From Sodiomyces alkalinus F11 (lineage: Eukaryota > Ascomycota > Sordariomycetes > Glomerellales > Plectosphaerellaceae), in contig NW_021167082.1 in assembly GCF_003711515.1 (NCBI RefSeq), positions 404,923-468,922 of the forward strand: a stretch of 64,000 bases of DNA. Reading direction: 5' to 3'. Shown here piece after piece: positions 11,662 through 23,957 of this stretch. Under the pieces are notes generated by a model that had not been told where the DNA came from, did no database searches, and saw only the letters and a list, made by a program, of their open reading frames with translations. The number at the start of each line of letters is the position of its first letter. The stretch's first letter is position 1. The position numbers and the translations under genes were made by a program.

Positions 11662-11776
11662 NNNNNNNNNNNNNNNNNNNNNNNNNNNNNNNNNNNNNNN
11701 NNNNNNNNNNNNNNNNNNNNNNNNNNNNNNNNNNNNNNNNNNNNNNNNNNNNNNNNNNNNNNNNNNNNNNNNNNNN
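11662..11776. other. Assembly gap (115 N)
   Basis: A run of undetermined bases bounded on both sides by GA-rich simple sequence, so the true sequence is very probably more of the same repeat. It lies about 145 bp beyond the ABC transporter stop codon and does not touch its coding sequence. Translations across it are artefacts. Confidence 0.99.
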
Positions 11777-11900
11777 AAAAAGAAAAAAGAAAAAAGAAAA
11801 AAGAAAAAAGAAAAAAGAAAAAAGAAAAAAGAAAAAAGAAAAAAGAAAAAAGAAAAAAGAAAAAAGAAAAAGAGAAAAAGAGAAAAAGAGAAAAAGAGAA
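11777..11900 (+). repeat. (GAAAAA)n microsatellite
   Basis: Nearly perfect hexanucleotide repeat of about 20 units on the + strand, drifting to GAAAAAGA units toward 11900. It abuts the assembly gap and probably caused it. Confidence 0.95.
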
Positions 11901-11921
11901 CGATAGGGAGAACCCTCACAG

Positions 11922-14900
11922 CTAATCAAGGGCTTGCGCCTCGCACATCTTGCGATACATCCCCCCCTGCGCCGTGAGTTCGGCATGCGTCCCCATCTCC
12001 ACGATGCGCCCGCCGTAAAACACGCAAATGACATCCGCGTCCTTGATCGTGCTGAGCCGATGCGCCACCGCAATCGTGATGCGCTCGCCCTCCTTCGCCG
12101 CCTCCGCCAGCGCGCCCTGCACGATCTTCTCGCTCTCCGTGTCCAGCGCGCTCGTCGCCTCGTCCAGCAGCAGCACCCGCGGGTTGCGGACCAGCGCCCG
12201 CGCGATGGCGATCCGTTGCCGCTGGCCGCCCGAGAGCTGCGTCCCGTTCGAGCCTGCCGGCGTGGACATCCCCTCGGGGAGGGAGGAGACGAAGTCCCAT
12301 GCGTTGGCGGCGCGGAGGGCCGCTTCGATGGTCGAGTCGGGAATGTCAAGCGACAAAGAGGCGGGAGAGGGCTCGCCGGCCTTGTTGTCAGCGGTAGCGT
12401 CGTCGGCGAGACCCAGGGCGACGTTTTCGCGGATCGTGCCTTGGAAGAGCGTGGGTTCCTGCTGCACGAGGGAGACGATGCTGCGGTAGAGGCGGGGGTT
12501 GAGGTCGGTAAGGGCGGAGCCGTCGATGCGGATGGTCCCGGTTGTTGGGTCGTAGAACCGTTCGAGCATGGCGACCATTGTGGATTTGCCGCAGCCGGAA
12601 GCGCCGACTAGGGCGACGAACTGGCCCTTCTTGATCTGATGGCGACGGGCAAAAATCACTGGTTAGTTACGTTACAAGTGACCGAAGGGAGCCAGCCAGC
12701 CCCATTAGTATTTTCCTTGAACTCACATGTAGGTCAACACCACGGAGGACAGTCGCATCAGGACGCAGAGGGTACGAGAAGTGGACGTCTTCAAGAGCTA
12801 TGGGACCACCAGACTTGGGACCATTCTCCCGATTCTCAGCCGTCTCTCGGACGGTCGGCTCCAGCTGGTGCAGCCAGAAGATGTAGTTGGCGGCGTTGAT
12901 TCCCTTGGTGATGCCTACGCGTAGCACATGTCAGCCCTGAAGATACCCATGCAATGGGGGTCAAGAATGAGAATGCTGGTGGAGCAAACGTACTGGTCGA
13001 GAACTGGAATAGCTGGGCGCACGCCTGACCAGCAAGGAAGACGCCGAGGAAGGCGATCATGAAGGCATACATTGTGACGTCGCCGTACGACAAGAGGCGG
13101 CAACCATACCTGAGCGGGGAAGGACAAGTCAGTAAACAGAATCATAGACGTTGGGGAATACGAGAGATTCAAGTTGAGGGTAGGGAAAAACACACCAGAA
13201 GCCCAGGGCCATAAACCAGTATTCAATAGCCTGGGTGAAGGCGAACCAGATCATCATCACGACCAAAGGACGCTTAGCACCGGAGACGGCATGTTCCAGC
13301 TCGGCCGTGTACCTCGTGAGGACGCTCTCCTCGATAGCCAGGGACGAGACGGTGCGAATGGCGTTCACGGCCTCGGAAGCAATCGACGCGCTGGTGCTAT
13401 GGCGATCCGAGACTTCCCGGTCCAGCTTGGCATCGGCGCGGACTTTGAGGTAGCCGGTGCCGACGAGCGGCGGCAGGCCGGCGCAAACGACGACGAGACC
13501 GAGGCGCCAGCTATACGCGATGGCTAGGATGCTGCAGGCACTGAGGTTCAGAAGACCCATGCAGATGAGAGCAATGTTGTACCCCATCAGCTCCAGGATG
13601 GCCTGCGGGTTCGAGTCGACCCGGCTCGCCATGGCACCGGTGTTGTTCTCTGGGCGGTCGAAGAACCGGAGGTCCTGACGGAGCATGTCGTTCAGGCTCC
13701 GTCTCCTCATTGTGTGATTCAATTGCTGTTGCGAGGGGGAAGAGTCAGCATATACGATCTTGGGAGTGTTTGAGCACGAGATAAAGGGGGGGGGGGGCGA
13801 AGAAGAAGAAAAGAAAGAAGAAGAACAGAAAGAAGAAGAAAAAAGGAAGAAAAAAAGAAAAGAAAAAAAAACCTACCTGTGCGACAATGTTACTGGCATA
13901 GCCGAGTGAGAAGTAGGCAATGAAACATCCAGCGGCCAGGACGATAAACATGGTGGCATAGAACTCGCCTTCCCGAATCATCTCGGATCCCGTCATGGCA
14001 AAGACCTCCATAAAGCTGCCCAGTAGGATGGCCTGACCGGGGAATGCGGCAGCTAAAGGGTAGACAGACCCACGTTAGCAATGCACGAGAGTCGACAACA
14101 TGGAGATTTTTGTTCTTCCCACCTCCGAGCGCGACGCCACCAAAGACGAAAAAGTAAGCCCATCCCAGGTCCGAGGTCTCCTTGAACAGGCGAAAGACGA
14201 CGGGTAAGATTCCCAGCTGCTTGTGGAGGTCGTAGTTATCGCGGTCCTTCTGTGATTCCAGACGACCCTGGACCGAAGTGGCGTAGCGTGTCAGGGGCTT
14301 GGTGAGGTCGTGGTCCGCGTCCGCTTCTTTGTCGCCGCCGGTCTGCGCGTCGTCTTCCTCGTCGGTGGAAGAGTCTCGTTGCGAGACGGCGAGGTTCTGA
14401 ATCCTGACCAGCCGGGCGTAGGTGCCGTCCTGGGCGATGAGGGATTCGTGGGTTCCCTGCTCGACGATGCGACCCTTGCTCATGACGACGACGTTGTCGG
14501 CCTTGCGGATGGTGGCCAACTTGTGGGCGATGACGATGGTGGTGCGGCCCTCGGATGCCTTGTCGAGTGCCTGCTGGACGATGCTCTCGGCATGGGGGTC
14601 AAGGGCGCTGGTGGCCTCGTCTAGGAGGAGGACCTTGGGCTGCGATACCACGCTGCGGGCAATGGCCACTCGTTGCTTCTGACCACCGGAGAGGAGACCG
14701 CCACGCTCGCCAATCTGGGTATCGTAGCCCTGGGGCAGTTCGGAGATGAAATCGTGAGCAAAGGCCATCTTGGCGGCCTCCTGGACTCGCTCCATTTGCT
14801 CCTCACGAGAAGCGTTCTCCAAGGGAGTGCCGGTCAAGCCATACCGAATGTTATCGAAGACGGATCCGTCGAAGAGAACAGGTTCCTAAAGAGAACGACC

Positions 14901-16804
14901 GTCAAGTCTGTGCCTTTATAATTTACGTACCGTCTCCCCACAAGCGATCGGCTTACCTGTTGGACGAGGCGGACGTTGGTTCGGAGCCAGTTGAGGTTGA
15001 GTTGCTCGATAGGGCGTCCGTCCAGCTTGATGGTACCCGACTTGGTGTTGTACCATCGCTCGATCAGACCCACGATGGTGCTTTTACCCGAGCCAGATTG
15101 TCCCTAAAGCGAAGGGGAGTAGGAGAAAACGACGATCAGCAACACTGCTACTCGTATACCGCCGGCAGATTCTCACTCGGGAACGCCTCATTACTCACAA
15201 CCAGAGCGGTCACTTTGCCTGCAGGGACGTTGAGGGTGAAGTCGTCCAAAACGTTGATTCCAGGTCTCGTAGGGTAGGCAAAGGTGACGTTCTCAATTTC
15301 CAAGTGCCCGGTCGTCTCGGAGGGCCTCTCCCCGGACCTGTCGAGGGGGTTGATGGAGGACTCGCGGTCGATTAGGCAAAACAGCTTGGCTGCGGACGAG
15401 GCGGCGCGGGTGAAGTCGAGCAAGAACGGAGCTAACATGGTCAAGCTGATGGAGGCAATGACGACGGAAAGCAGGACCCTAAAATGAAAGTCGTCGTCGG
15501 GTGAGTCTTCTCATAGTGTACCGCCAGTGAACACGAAACGACGGGGGTGGGAGTAAAGTGTTTTTGCTCACGTGAAAATGTCTCCTGCAGAAGTAATCTC
15601 TCCCCTAGCCATCATGTTGATGCCCTGCCAGAAGGCGAGGGCAAAACCGAGATAGATGATGGTGTACTCTGCAGAGAAGAGAATGCCGTAAAGGAGGGAG
15701 TTCTTGCTGCCGACCTTATGGGCGTCGGCCAGGTACTTGTCGAACTTGGCCACAAGCCTGGCGCGCATCTCGAAGGCGTGGACGGCACGCGCACTGGCGA
15801 GGACGCCCTCGGCGAAGGAGTTGGCCTCGGCGAAGATCTCGAGGATCTTGGTCTCGTAGATGGCCGAGATGCTGCCGATGACACCCATGACGATGATGGT
15901 GGCGGGGGCGATGCAGAGGCAGATGAGGGTGAGCTTCCACTGGACGACGAAGGCGATGGTGAAGGCGGTGACGAAGGCGGAGAGGCCCTGGAAGGTGAGG
16001 CCGAGCTTTTCGGTGATGCCGCCCTGGATGAGGCGGCCGTTGGATGTGGCCTGGGTGGCAATGGAACCGCCGACGCCGAAGTCGAAGAATGCAACCTCTT
16101 GACTCAGGGCGGCACGCAGGTAGGCATGGCGGATGTTCCGAACGATACGGTAAGCGGCGTAGGTCAGGAGGGTGTTGTACGTATAAGAAAGGACGAAGCG
16201 AGCAATGCCGAGGTAGACAAAGTAAAGACTATGCAGCGAATCCATGGGGTGTCAGTAGTTCCGGGGCGGGGCCATGCAGTAGGATACATATGCATTGTGC
16301 AAACTCACGCGAGGGTAGCGGCGCCATTGCGGAAATCATCAGGGCTATCTAGGCCCATGGCAAAGTCGGTGATGAGGGTGATGAACTGGCCGAAGATGAG
16401 GTTCTGGAGAGCAATACCAGCCCCTGAGCAAATGGCGGCGAAGATGCCGACGGCCTGCAACGCATACTCGAGGGGTCCAGCAAAGGTGAAAATTCTCTGA
16501 GTAGGAAGCAGGTTAGCACTGTGATGAGTGACTGGTGATGGTGAATAACAATAATATGATGAGCATGACCATGAACCCAGAGATCCAGGTGACATGGGGG
16601 TTAAGATGGCGTTCGTACCTTGTAAGCACTGAAGGCGTTCATTTCTTCGGGCATGTTCGGGGTGGGAGGGGAAGCGGAGGCGGAAGCGGAAGCGGAAACG
16701 AGAGACTCGTCCTTGCTGGAACGGGCCTTTTCTTCCTTGTCGTTCACATCGTGGTTCTCGTCGGCCGGGGCCGCGGGCTTCTCGTTGTTGGGTTCGGCAG
16801 CCAT
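11922..16804 (-). CDS. ABC transporter, ABCB/MDR full-size multidrug or peptide exporter
   Basis: Eleven exons on the minus strand: 16804-16619, 16496-16309, 16228-15572, 15478-15199, 15103-14957, 14885-14123, 14052-13877, 13725-13196, 13109-12994, 12914-12727, 12635-11922. They total 3945 nt, 1314 residues. Architecture is TMD-NBD-TMD-NBD. NBD1 has Walker A GQSGSGKST (about 438, assembled across an intron), VQQEPVLF Q-loop, LLSGGQKQR signature, VLLLDEATSALD Walker B and an IAHKLATI switch His. NBD2 has GASGCGKST, VQQEPTLF, LSGGQRQR, VLLLDEATSALD and VAHRLSTI. Both ATP sites therefore look competent. The N-terminus is acidic and Ser/Ala-rich with an (SA)n run from a GCGGAA-type repeat. Family members export drugs, toxins, siderophores or lipids, or the mating a-factor, across the plasma membrane or vacuole; substrate is not predictable. 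The coding sequence appears intact. Confidence 0.94.
13790..13872. repeat. Purine tract in ABC transporter intron 7
   Basis: A G run followed by (GAA/GAAA)n simple sequence on the + strand, so a pyrimidine tract in the transcript. It fills much of the 151-bp intron. Confidence 0.85.
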
Positions 16805-18246
16805 ACCGAAGCTGGCTATGGCTGGGGGCTGGGGGAGAGCCGACGCAGTAGAATGGATAATTAAGTAGTCTATGTGGAAGACAAACGGAGCAAGGCGTCA
16901 AGAGAAAGTTCCGAATCGAGGAATGTTCCGCCGGATGGAAGGGAAGTGAACAAGGTATGGTGATGGTTCGAAAGCGAAGACTTGCCAGTCTAGTAGACGC
17001 AAGATCCGAGTCCCATGCCAGTACTGCAATGTATCCCTTTCTTACTAAAGGAGAAAATATTAAGGAAGAATGAGTGTGAGAATAAACGAACAAAGGGAAA
17101 AGGGAGACGGCGAAGTAATTAAGTGATAGAATGCAAGTGATGATGTTTTGTAATCTTTTTCTCCGTCGGGGAGACTTTTTCAGCTTTCTTATCCCGATTA
17201 CAACTTTCCACTTCCAAGACCACGCGTTGACCAATGCATGTACCTATGCATGTGCCTGACCCGCGGCCACCGAGATTGCGTGCATGTCGGACTTGCGATG
17301 TAGTGTAATTAGCGTGGGGATAGAAGTACCCAGGCACATCACTTCTCCTTTGCAGGTATTCGTACATAAGGTAGGTACGAAGACGGAGTAACTATTCTGA
17401 TGTAAGGTATGATGCCTGTTGGAAGTGCATACCAAACTAAGGCATCAAACTAAGGTAGGTACCTTACCCATAAGGTAGGTACATAAAGCCGAAAGAAACA
17501 CCTTGCCACTTCAAGGCTAAGGTACCTATAATTCCTTCTCAGTCAGTGCCGGAGTACTTGGATTGCTGTACTCGATACTTCAAAGTCTGTACAACGTACA
17601 TCCCCTGTTCATGTACAGTCAACCGTTACACCGCGTCCGGTGAAGTCTAAAAGTTTACATCGTCAAACATCTTACAGGAGGTATGAAATACCTACCTTAG
17701 TGAATTGCGAATTGCCGCTTGGAGAACGGATACGGATACGATACGGATGAACAAGAGCGGACTTCAGTACCGTATCTGTGCAGACAGCAAGAAGTCCGCA
17801 ATATGCTTCGGGGGACGGAACTCTCGGCCACCGAACCCTCTTCTTTTCGGATCCCGCAAACCGCGAAAGCCGGACACTACAACGTTCATGTATCCTTTTA
17901 TTTCTCTTCCTTTGTACTCCGGCCCGTTACCGCGTCCCAATCAGACCAACAGACAAACACAGTCCGACGGAAAGGTAGGCGGGCTGACCATTATGGGTTG
18001 CGCGTCGCACCAACGATACGTACCAGGATGACGTCCTTCCAACTATGGAGCCACTCGTCGGATTCGACGGTGCAACGGTAGATTCGACGTCGGATTCAAT
18101 CCGAACAGAACATCCATTTCCTCTTTTATCATGGGCCCTATGGCATGTGTCATTCTCCATCATCCGGCAGATGGCTAGAGTGCTGACGCAAGAAGGTGCT
18201 GACCGTAAGACCAAGAGTCCCGCGGTGTACGGATATGGAAAGCGTT
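16805..18246. other. Upstream region of ABC transporter with AAGGTAGGTAC motifs
   Basis: Holds the transporter promoter. From about 17360 to 17700 the short motif AAGGTAGGTAC, its reverse complement and truncated forms recur at least five times (near 17369, 17453, 17477, 17518 and 17690). No gene is supported. Base composition stays ordinary up to the retrotransposon edge at 18252. Confidence 0.5.
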
Positions 18247-18251
18247 GTTTC
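18247..18251. repeat. Target-site duplication (GTTTC), left
   Basis: GTTTC directly before the left LTR; the same five bases follow the right LTR at 23953-23957. Five-base duplications are normal for Ty1/copia integration. Confidence 0.93.
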
Positions 18252-18454
18252 TGTCAGATAAAGCGTAGTCAAAATCGTCACAAAATAGGTCAAAATTAAT
18301 TAAGGCAATTATATATAATTGTAACTGTCTTAGACTGTTAGGGAAACGCTGCCACCGTATTTTATATAGTGTAGATTCTGTAAGCGTCCACCCGGATTAT
18401 ACTCTTAGTAATCCGGCCTATTACATAACCAAAAAGACTATAGTCTATTCGATA
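18252..18454 (-). repeat. Left LTR (3' LTR of the copia element)
   Basis: 203 bp, starts TGTCAGATA and ends TTCGATA (TTCGACA in the other copy), giving TGTC/GACA inverted tips. Aligned by eye with the right LTR it differs at about 19 positions, all but one transitions, plus a 2-bp indel. Because the element reads on the minus strand this is its 3' LTR. A G-rich polypurine-like stretch on the minus strand (plus 18455-18462) lies directly inside it. Confidence 0.93.
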
Positions 18455-21400
18455 CACCCCCTAATCGCCCTAAAATGTTAGTTAGGCGATTAAAGCTATT
18501 CGTAACCAGTAGATAATCCAGCTATATAATCTATTCGCTGTATCCGCCCTTAAATTCATCCTCTAGGTCCTCTAAATATTCTATCCGGACTTCCTCTAGC
18601 TATTTCTGCTATAACCGTTCCCGTATATTTATCACGCCTACCTAAGACCTAAATATCTTAAATTTCTCGCCGTATAACGCCTTCGTTAATCCGTCTACTA
18701 CTATTTCTGCGCTTATAACATATATTACGAGTATTTACCCTTATTCCTTTACTTAATATAACTAGTAGCCGTGGATATCGACGTGGCGGAGGCGCGTTAT
18801 TAATATACTAATCTCTTAATTAACTAATCGAATTATTTAGTTATTATCGTATAAGATTCTTAATTCCGGATTATTAAATTCTACTCCTATACTAAATAAT
18901 AGGCGTTATATAAAGATACCCTCTTTTATACCTTATACTAACGCTAATAGCTCTACTTCCATTATAGACATTATGACTATATCCTACTTATTAGCGCGCT
19001 ACGCTATTATACCGCTAAATAAGCGTATTATATACGCTTAACTACTCTTTCGATTAAGGGTATTATCGGTAAATAAGGCGTTAGTATAGATTTCGATAGT
19101 ATCGCTACCCCCTAGTTTTAACGTAAACGATTAGCTATTAATTAGATAAAGGATTAGATAATCGGCGGCCTTATAATAAATAGGCCCTGGATTAACGTTA
19201 AACCGGTATAGCCTAGATACTATAAACGCGATATCATAGCACGATATTACTACTACGTATAGTATAGATCCTGTCTTCCGTTAATAGCTTTTAACGTCCG
19301 TCGAGGTCCCTAAATAGGGTAGTAGTTCTACGATCTTAATTAGGTGCGTTAGGCGATAGTTACTACTATACTTACTATTTAGCTTTAAAAGACGTTCTAA
19401 TTTAATAACGCAGTCGCGTTATAATAGCTAGATTTTACGGGCGGCGCGGTCGCGAATAACCTTAATACTAAGGAACTGTTATAGAGGATCGCTACCTTAT
19501 AGGTTATAATAGCGTTATAGATTATAATAGCATTATAGGTTATTAACGGCCTGCTTTATCTACGCCTTATATTATTTCTTATAAGTAATAACGATATCGT
19601 TAACGTAGAAGAATAGGATTAAACCGCGGCGTAGAAAATAACACGGTTCTTACGGCACTATCTAGAAGTCGTCCGCTAAAAGGATAGCTAAAAAGTGCTT
19701 TTACTAAAGTAGTAAAGACTCCTTAAGTCTATATAACGCCTTTTTCAGGTGTAAACGACTCCTAGGGGCTAAAAAGCCTAGCGGCGGGTATATAAAGATA
19801 TCGTGGGGGAGGGGCGCGTGTATAAACGCGTTTATAATATTAAATTATAATAGCGTAAGGTTAAATCGGGCAACAATAGCTATTAACGCGCGGAATAACC
19901 ATCCGGCTAGTATTACTATATATATCTCCTCAAGCGAGAATTAATACTACTAATCTCCTTATACTATAAGCCCTACCTTATATTTATATAGAAACCTATA
20001 CTTATCGAACTTATATATTATTACCTATATCGAATTAAGAATCTAATATCTATCTACTACGGACGCTGGTACCCGTATCCACGACCTTATCTCTTTATAG
20101 CTCTGTAGGTAATCTTCTTATACCTATCGGAATAAGTGGCCGTAAGGGTATAAGGGTATATCGTGAGGGTTCTTCGGAGGAGGAGGGAGGTCTTTACAGT
20201 GGATCTTCACGGCCGTCGGGGTAACTACCGGAGCACCCGCCAAAATAACCGCCGGGGTTATATTTCCTAAGATAGCCTCCCGGGATATACTTCCGGTAGT
20301 TACCGCTAAGGCCGTGGATTTATAGGGTATTATTAAGCGTCGCTATAACGCTATAAGCGTAGATCTTTTTAACCGTAACTTAGTTAGCGGAGTCCTATTT
20401 AACGTGTATATATTAGATACGTAACGGCTAGCGTTAAATACTATAACCTAATAGTCTCTTTTCTAGCTATCTCCTTACCGAATTAGTTACGCTCCTTTAT
20501 TTAATAAAAGCCCTATAGCCGTAACTATAGGGGTATCGTAGTACCGTATTCCGTTATCCTAGAACTCTACGGCCGTAGGGGTATTACGGTTTCCTAATAT
20601 AATGGCTACTATTAGCGCTATACCCGATAGCGGGGTTACTAATAGAGTAGGAAGTAATAGATCGGGCGGATATAGACGGTAATTAGGCGCTATACTGGCT
20701 AAATCACACTATTCGTGATCTAAATCTTATCCTAATTAACTCGAAATAGCCTCCTTTACCCCTTTACGGCCGGGTATTACGGACTATAACCTTAACGGTA
20801 AAGCCGTCGAGGAAGGGGATCCGGGGGCGTTTATCCCCGGATCTAATAATTCAAAATAAGTAGTTATATAAAGGGGGGGGTCCTTAGCTTATACGTCTAT
20901 AAACGGCCGTGAATCTCTAGCCCTCTCCTACTCGATCTAACTAATTAGGTCTTCTAATTACTCCTCGGTTAATTAACGGAGGTCGTCCTTAAAGGTAGCG
21001 ATATCGCCGTTAAAGAAGGCGTGTTCGTTAAAATCTATATCGCGCGTTCGAATAATGCGGTTATAGCGGCGTAGGCTAGGCACCTAGATACGGAAAATAT
21101 TAGTAGAATCGTAGCCGACGAGGTAGCTGATATAGGCGCGAGGAGCGATACGATTTAATAGCTTATTAGCAGCCTTCTAGACGTCCTTTATTATCGCGTA
21201 CGCCTTATAGCTATAAGCTTAAAGGTATAATAAAATCGGCTTCCTTTTAAAGAGGACCTTATATAGCGTTTTCTAGTCCTTATTATACTGCCTTCGTGGC
21301 GTGCGGTTATAAACGTATATAGCCGTGGGAATAGCCTTAGGCTATATAAATAGTGGTAGTTTTACGTGGATATTTATCGTACGACCCTTCGAAATAACTA

Positions 21401-23751
21401 TAGTAGTAGCGCGTTCGGCACCCCTATTCTATACTTAAGTGTTAGTAGTAGATACCTCTAAAAGGATACCCTCGCCATGCAGGAATTAGGTGATATCGTG
21501 GGATTAAGTTAGCTCGTTATTAGATTCGAAAACGCGCACCTTATAGTCTAATTAGCGGTTTACCCAGGCGAGGAATTCCTTAATTATTACGAGGATATCC
21601 ACTGCCAGCTTACTCTTTATAACGTAGGTGGCTGTAAAACCACTATAATAGTCAGTAAAAAATATAAACCTCGAGTCCCTGTCGGACGTTCGTTTAAAAT
21701 CCGTGAAATTAATCGCCTATCGCTCCCCTGCATAGGCAGGTGTAGTGCGAGGACGCCTACTAATATACCGTTTTATCTTTATAAGCTCGTAGGCCTTATA
21801 GTCGATAGTTATTAGTCCCTTATTTTAACCCCCTGCGTCTACTCTTCTAGGTGCCGAAGTGGTTTAGGGCCTACGTGTCTTAGACATAGATACTATAAGA
21901 TACCCTCTGCTATGCTTAGATACCGTATCGTCGATTTATAGACGGCTTTTCGGGTAGCAGAAGAAGAAGAGCCTAGAAAAGCAGCCGCAGATTAGTTAGA
22001 GGGCATGTATTTAATAACGGTTTAATCGAAGTAATAACTTAGCTAGTATAGTATAGATCTATCAGAACACCGAATATAGGTATTTAGTGGCTTCTAATCC
22101 TACTAGTATCCTCGAAGACGTAGGCGTTAGTTAGAGATTAAATTATAGGCAAAATCCTCGTAGTATACGATATTTAATAGCCTAAAATCGAGGCCTCCTA
22201 TTAGTCCGTTTAATCTCACGGTCACGTTACCGTAACCTTTAATAGGCAGGGATAAACTACCGGCTACTACGTAGTCCCCCTATATAGCGGGTATAAAATT
22301 AAAAAAAACGGGAAAAATCGTTAAATATATAAATAGTAGCGCCGGAATCGAGGATAGCAGAGGTTCGAAGAGAGTAACTAATAGTAGCGCTTCTTGCTAT
22401 AAAGCTAACGGCGTAAAAGACGCTGCTACGGATACTACGGACGCTACTATAGTCGAGTCACGCCTCTTTAAGCTATACTAAGTCCCGGCTTGTATCCTTC
22501 TTTACCTTCTTTACGGCACGCAGTTCTTCCACTTCCGCGCATAGCGAGGGGTTATATTTAAGGATCCGTTAGACGGTTATTTTAGTACTCTTAAAGGGTA
22601 TCTAATCGTTATATACCGTATCCGGGAATAGATAGAAGTAGGCGTTAATATTATAGCTAGGTATAGCGTATACGCGGTAGATCTAACCTCTCTATAGAGT
22701 AGATTAGCGGCGTTTAGAAGAGGAACGGTTAGCTAAAGCAGCTAAAGGTATAGTTATAGATACCGCGGTAGTAGGATTCTTAGCTTTATTCTTCCCACGG
22801 CCGCCCTTCTTACGGGGCTTAGCCGTGGCCTTTAAGGTATCTTTACCCTCTTCGCTTCCGGTGTATAGTGCAGGGAATACTGTAGTGCGGTGGCTTCCGC
22901 GTTTTCCTTAGTCTTTAAGTCTGGTATTGATAGATTTCTGACCAAGGGTATAAAGATCTTCGGGTATAACTACTTGGTTATCTATAAGGCGTCCCTCGGC
23001 CTTAGTCTAATCGCGGCCGGTATAGGGACGTATACCTCTAAAGAAGTCTATAACCTATATATACGTGGCGGGCTTCGAACTGGTATCTTTATAGCTTTAT
23101 AGCAGTAGCTGCCACTTATCTAACTACTTCCCGAGCTTCTTAAGGCTATTCGTAGGATAACGAGTATACTTAATACACTCTTCGTGGGTGTCGGTTTAGC
23201 GGGTAGCTAAGTACTAATCCGTATCGCATTTAACGGCTTTATACACCTCGCGCGGTATGCCTCCTCGTAGCAGTTATCTACGGCTTTAGTCGATAGTATT
23301 AACCTGCTAGGTTAGTATAGCGTTAATCCCCTTTAGGTAGCTATCGTATTACGCTTATAGGATCTTTTAGCGCGCGATTTCGACGTCGTACGCCTTCTAG
23401 CCGGCGTCTATAAGGTCGAGATATTACGTGGGGGTACGCCTAGGCGTTATAGAAGGGAAAGAGTCGTAACTCGGTATTATAGGCTCCTCCGGGGATTAAG
23501 TCGGATCGACTAGGCGGAGAAACCTCTACATGTTATTATAGGTGGTAACCGATTCGTATAGGCATTGCTAGAGCTCCTAATCCTTATAGGTTTTATATAT
23601 AATAGGGCTAAGATATAATATCTTAATAGTTATTTATAGATTAACACGCGATATCGGCGTAGCTAGATAGCTTCTTAAATTGGTAGTAGTAGTAAAGGTA
23701 AAAAGGTAGGTAAAATAGGTATATCTTTACTTAGTAAGTAAGACTCTTAAT

Positions 23752-23952
23752 TATCAGATAAAGCGTAGTCAAAATCATCACAAAATAGGTCAACATTAAT
23801 TAAGGCAATTATATACAATTATAACTATCTCAGACCGTCAGGGAAACGCTACCACCGTATTTTATATAGTGCAGATTCTGCAAGCGTCCACCCGGATTAT
23901 ACTCTTGGCAATCCGGCCCATTACGTAACCGAAAAGACTGGTCTATTCGACA
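23752..23952 (-). repeat. Right LTR (5' LTR of the copia element)
   Basis: 201-bp copy of the left LTR, TATCAGATA...TTCGACA. It retains more C at positions where the left copy has T. It would have carried the promoter of the minus-strand element. Confidence 0.93.
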
Positions 23953-23957
23953 GTTTC
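23953..23957. repeat. Target-site duplication (GTTTC), right
   Basis: Matches 18247-18251 exactly. Confidence 0.93.

Larger units (their letters stand above)
11273..11921. other. Convergent intergenic region with assembly gap
   Basis: Between two converging genes. Contains the N run (11662-11776) and the flanking A/G-rich repeat. No gene seen. Confidence 0.6.
18252..23952 (-). mobile_element. Ty1/copia LTR retrotransposon, RIP-degraded, full length
   Basis: A 5.7-kb element bounded by about 200-bp LTRs and a perfect 5-bp target duplication. The interior is A+T-rich, full of TA steps, and stop codons break all frames, as RIP produces. Minus-strand translation still shows the reverse transcriptase active site: around plus 19598-19630 it reads LILFFYVNDIV, the copia YVDD box with a GAC-to-AAC change typical of RIP. 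Around plus 21640-21780 it reads integrase-like sequence (INFTDFKRTSDRDSRF, then FTDYYSGFTATYVI). Integrase upstream of reverse transcriptase on the coding strand is the copia order and excludes gypsy. The gag region would lie near 22.5-23.7 kb. Not autonomous now. It inserted between the ABC transporter and the Zn2Cys6 gene. Confidence 0.93.

Noticed and set aside
11591..12349. Open frames running through the N run
   Set aside because: They read repeat and undetermined bases; the genuine ABC transporter stop is at 11922-11924.
15547..16500. + strand open frame of 317 codons over the ABC transporter
   Set aside because: Antisense to exons encoding the first membrane domain and crosses three of its introns; no domain content.
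22890..23102. 70-residue ATG-type open frame inside the A+T-rich region
   Set aside because: It lies on the opposite strand to the retrotransposon's own coding sequence, in RIP-mutated gag-region DNA, and has no recognisable domain.
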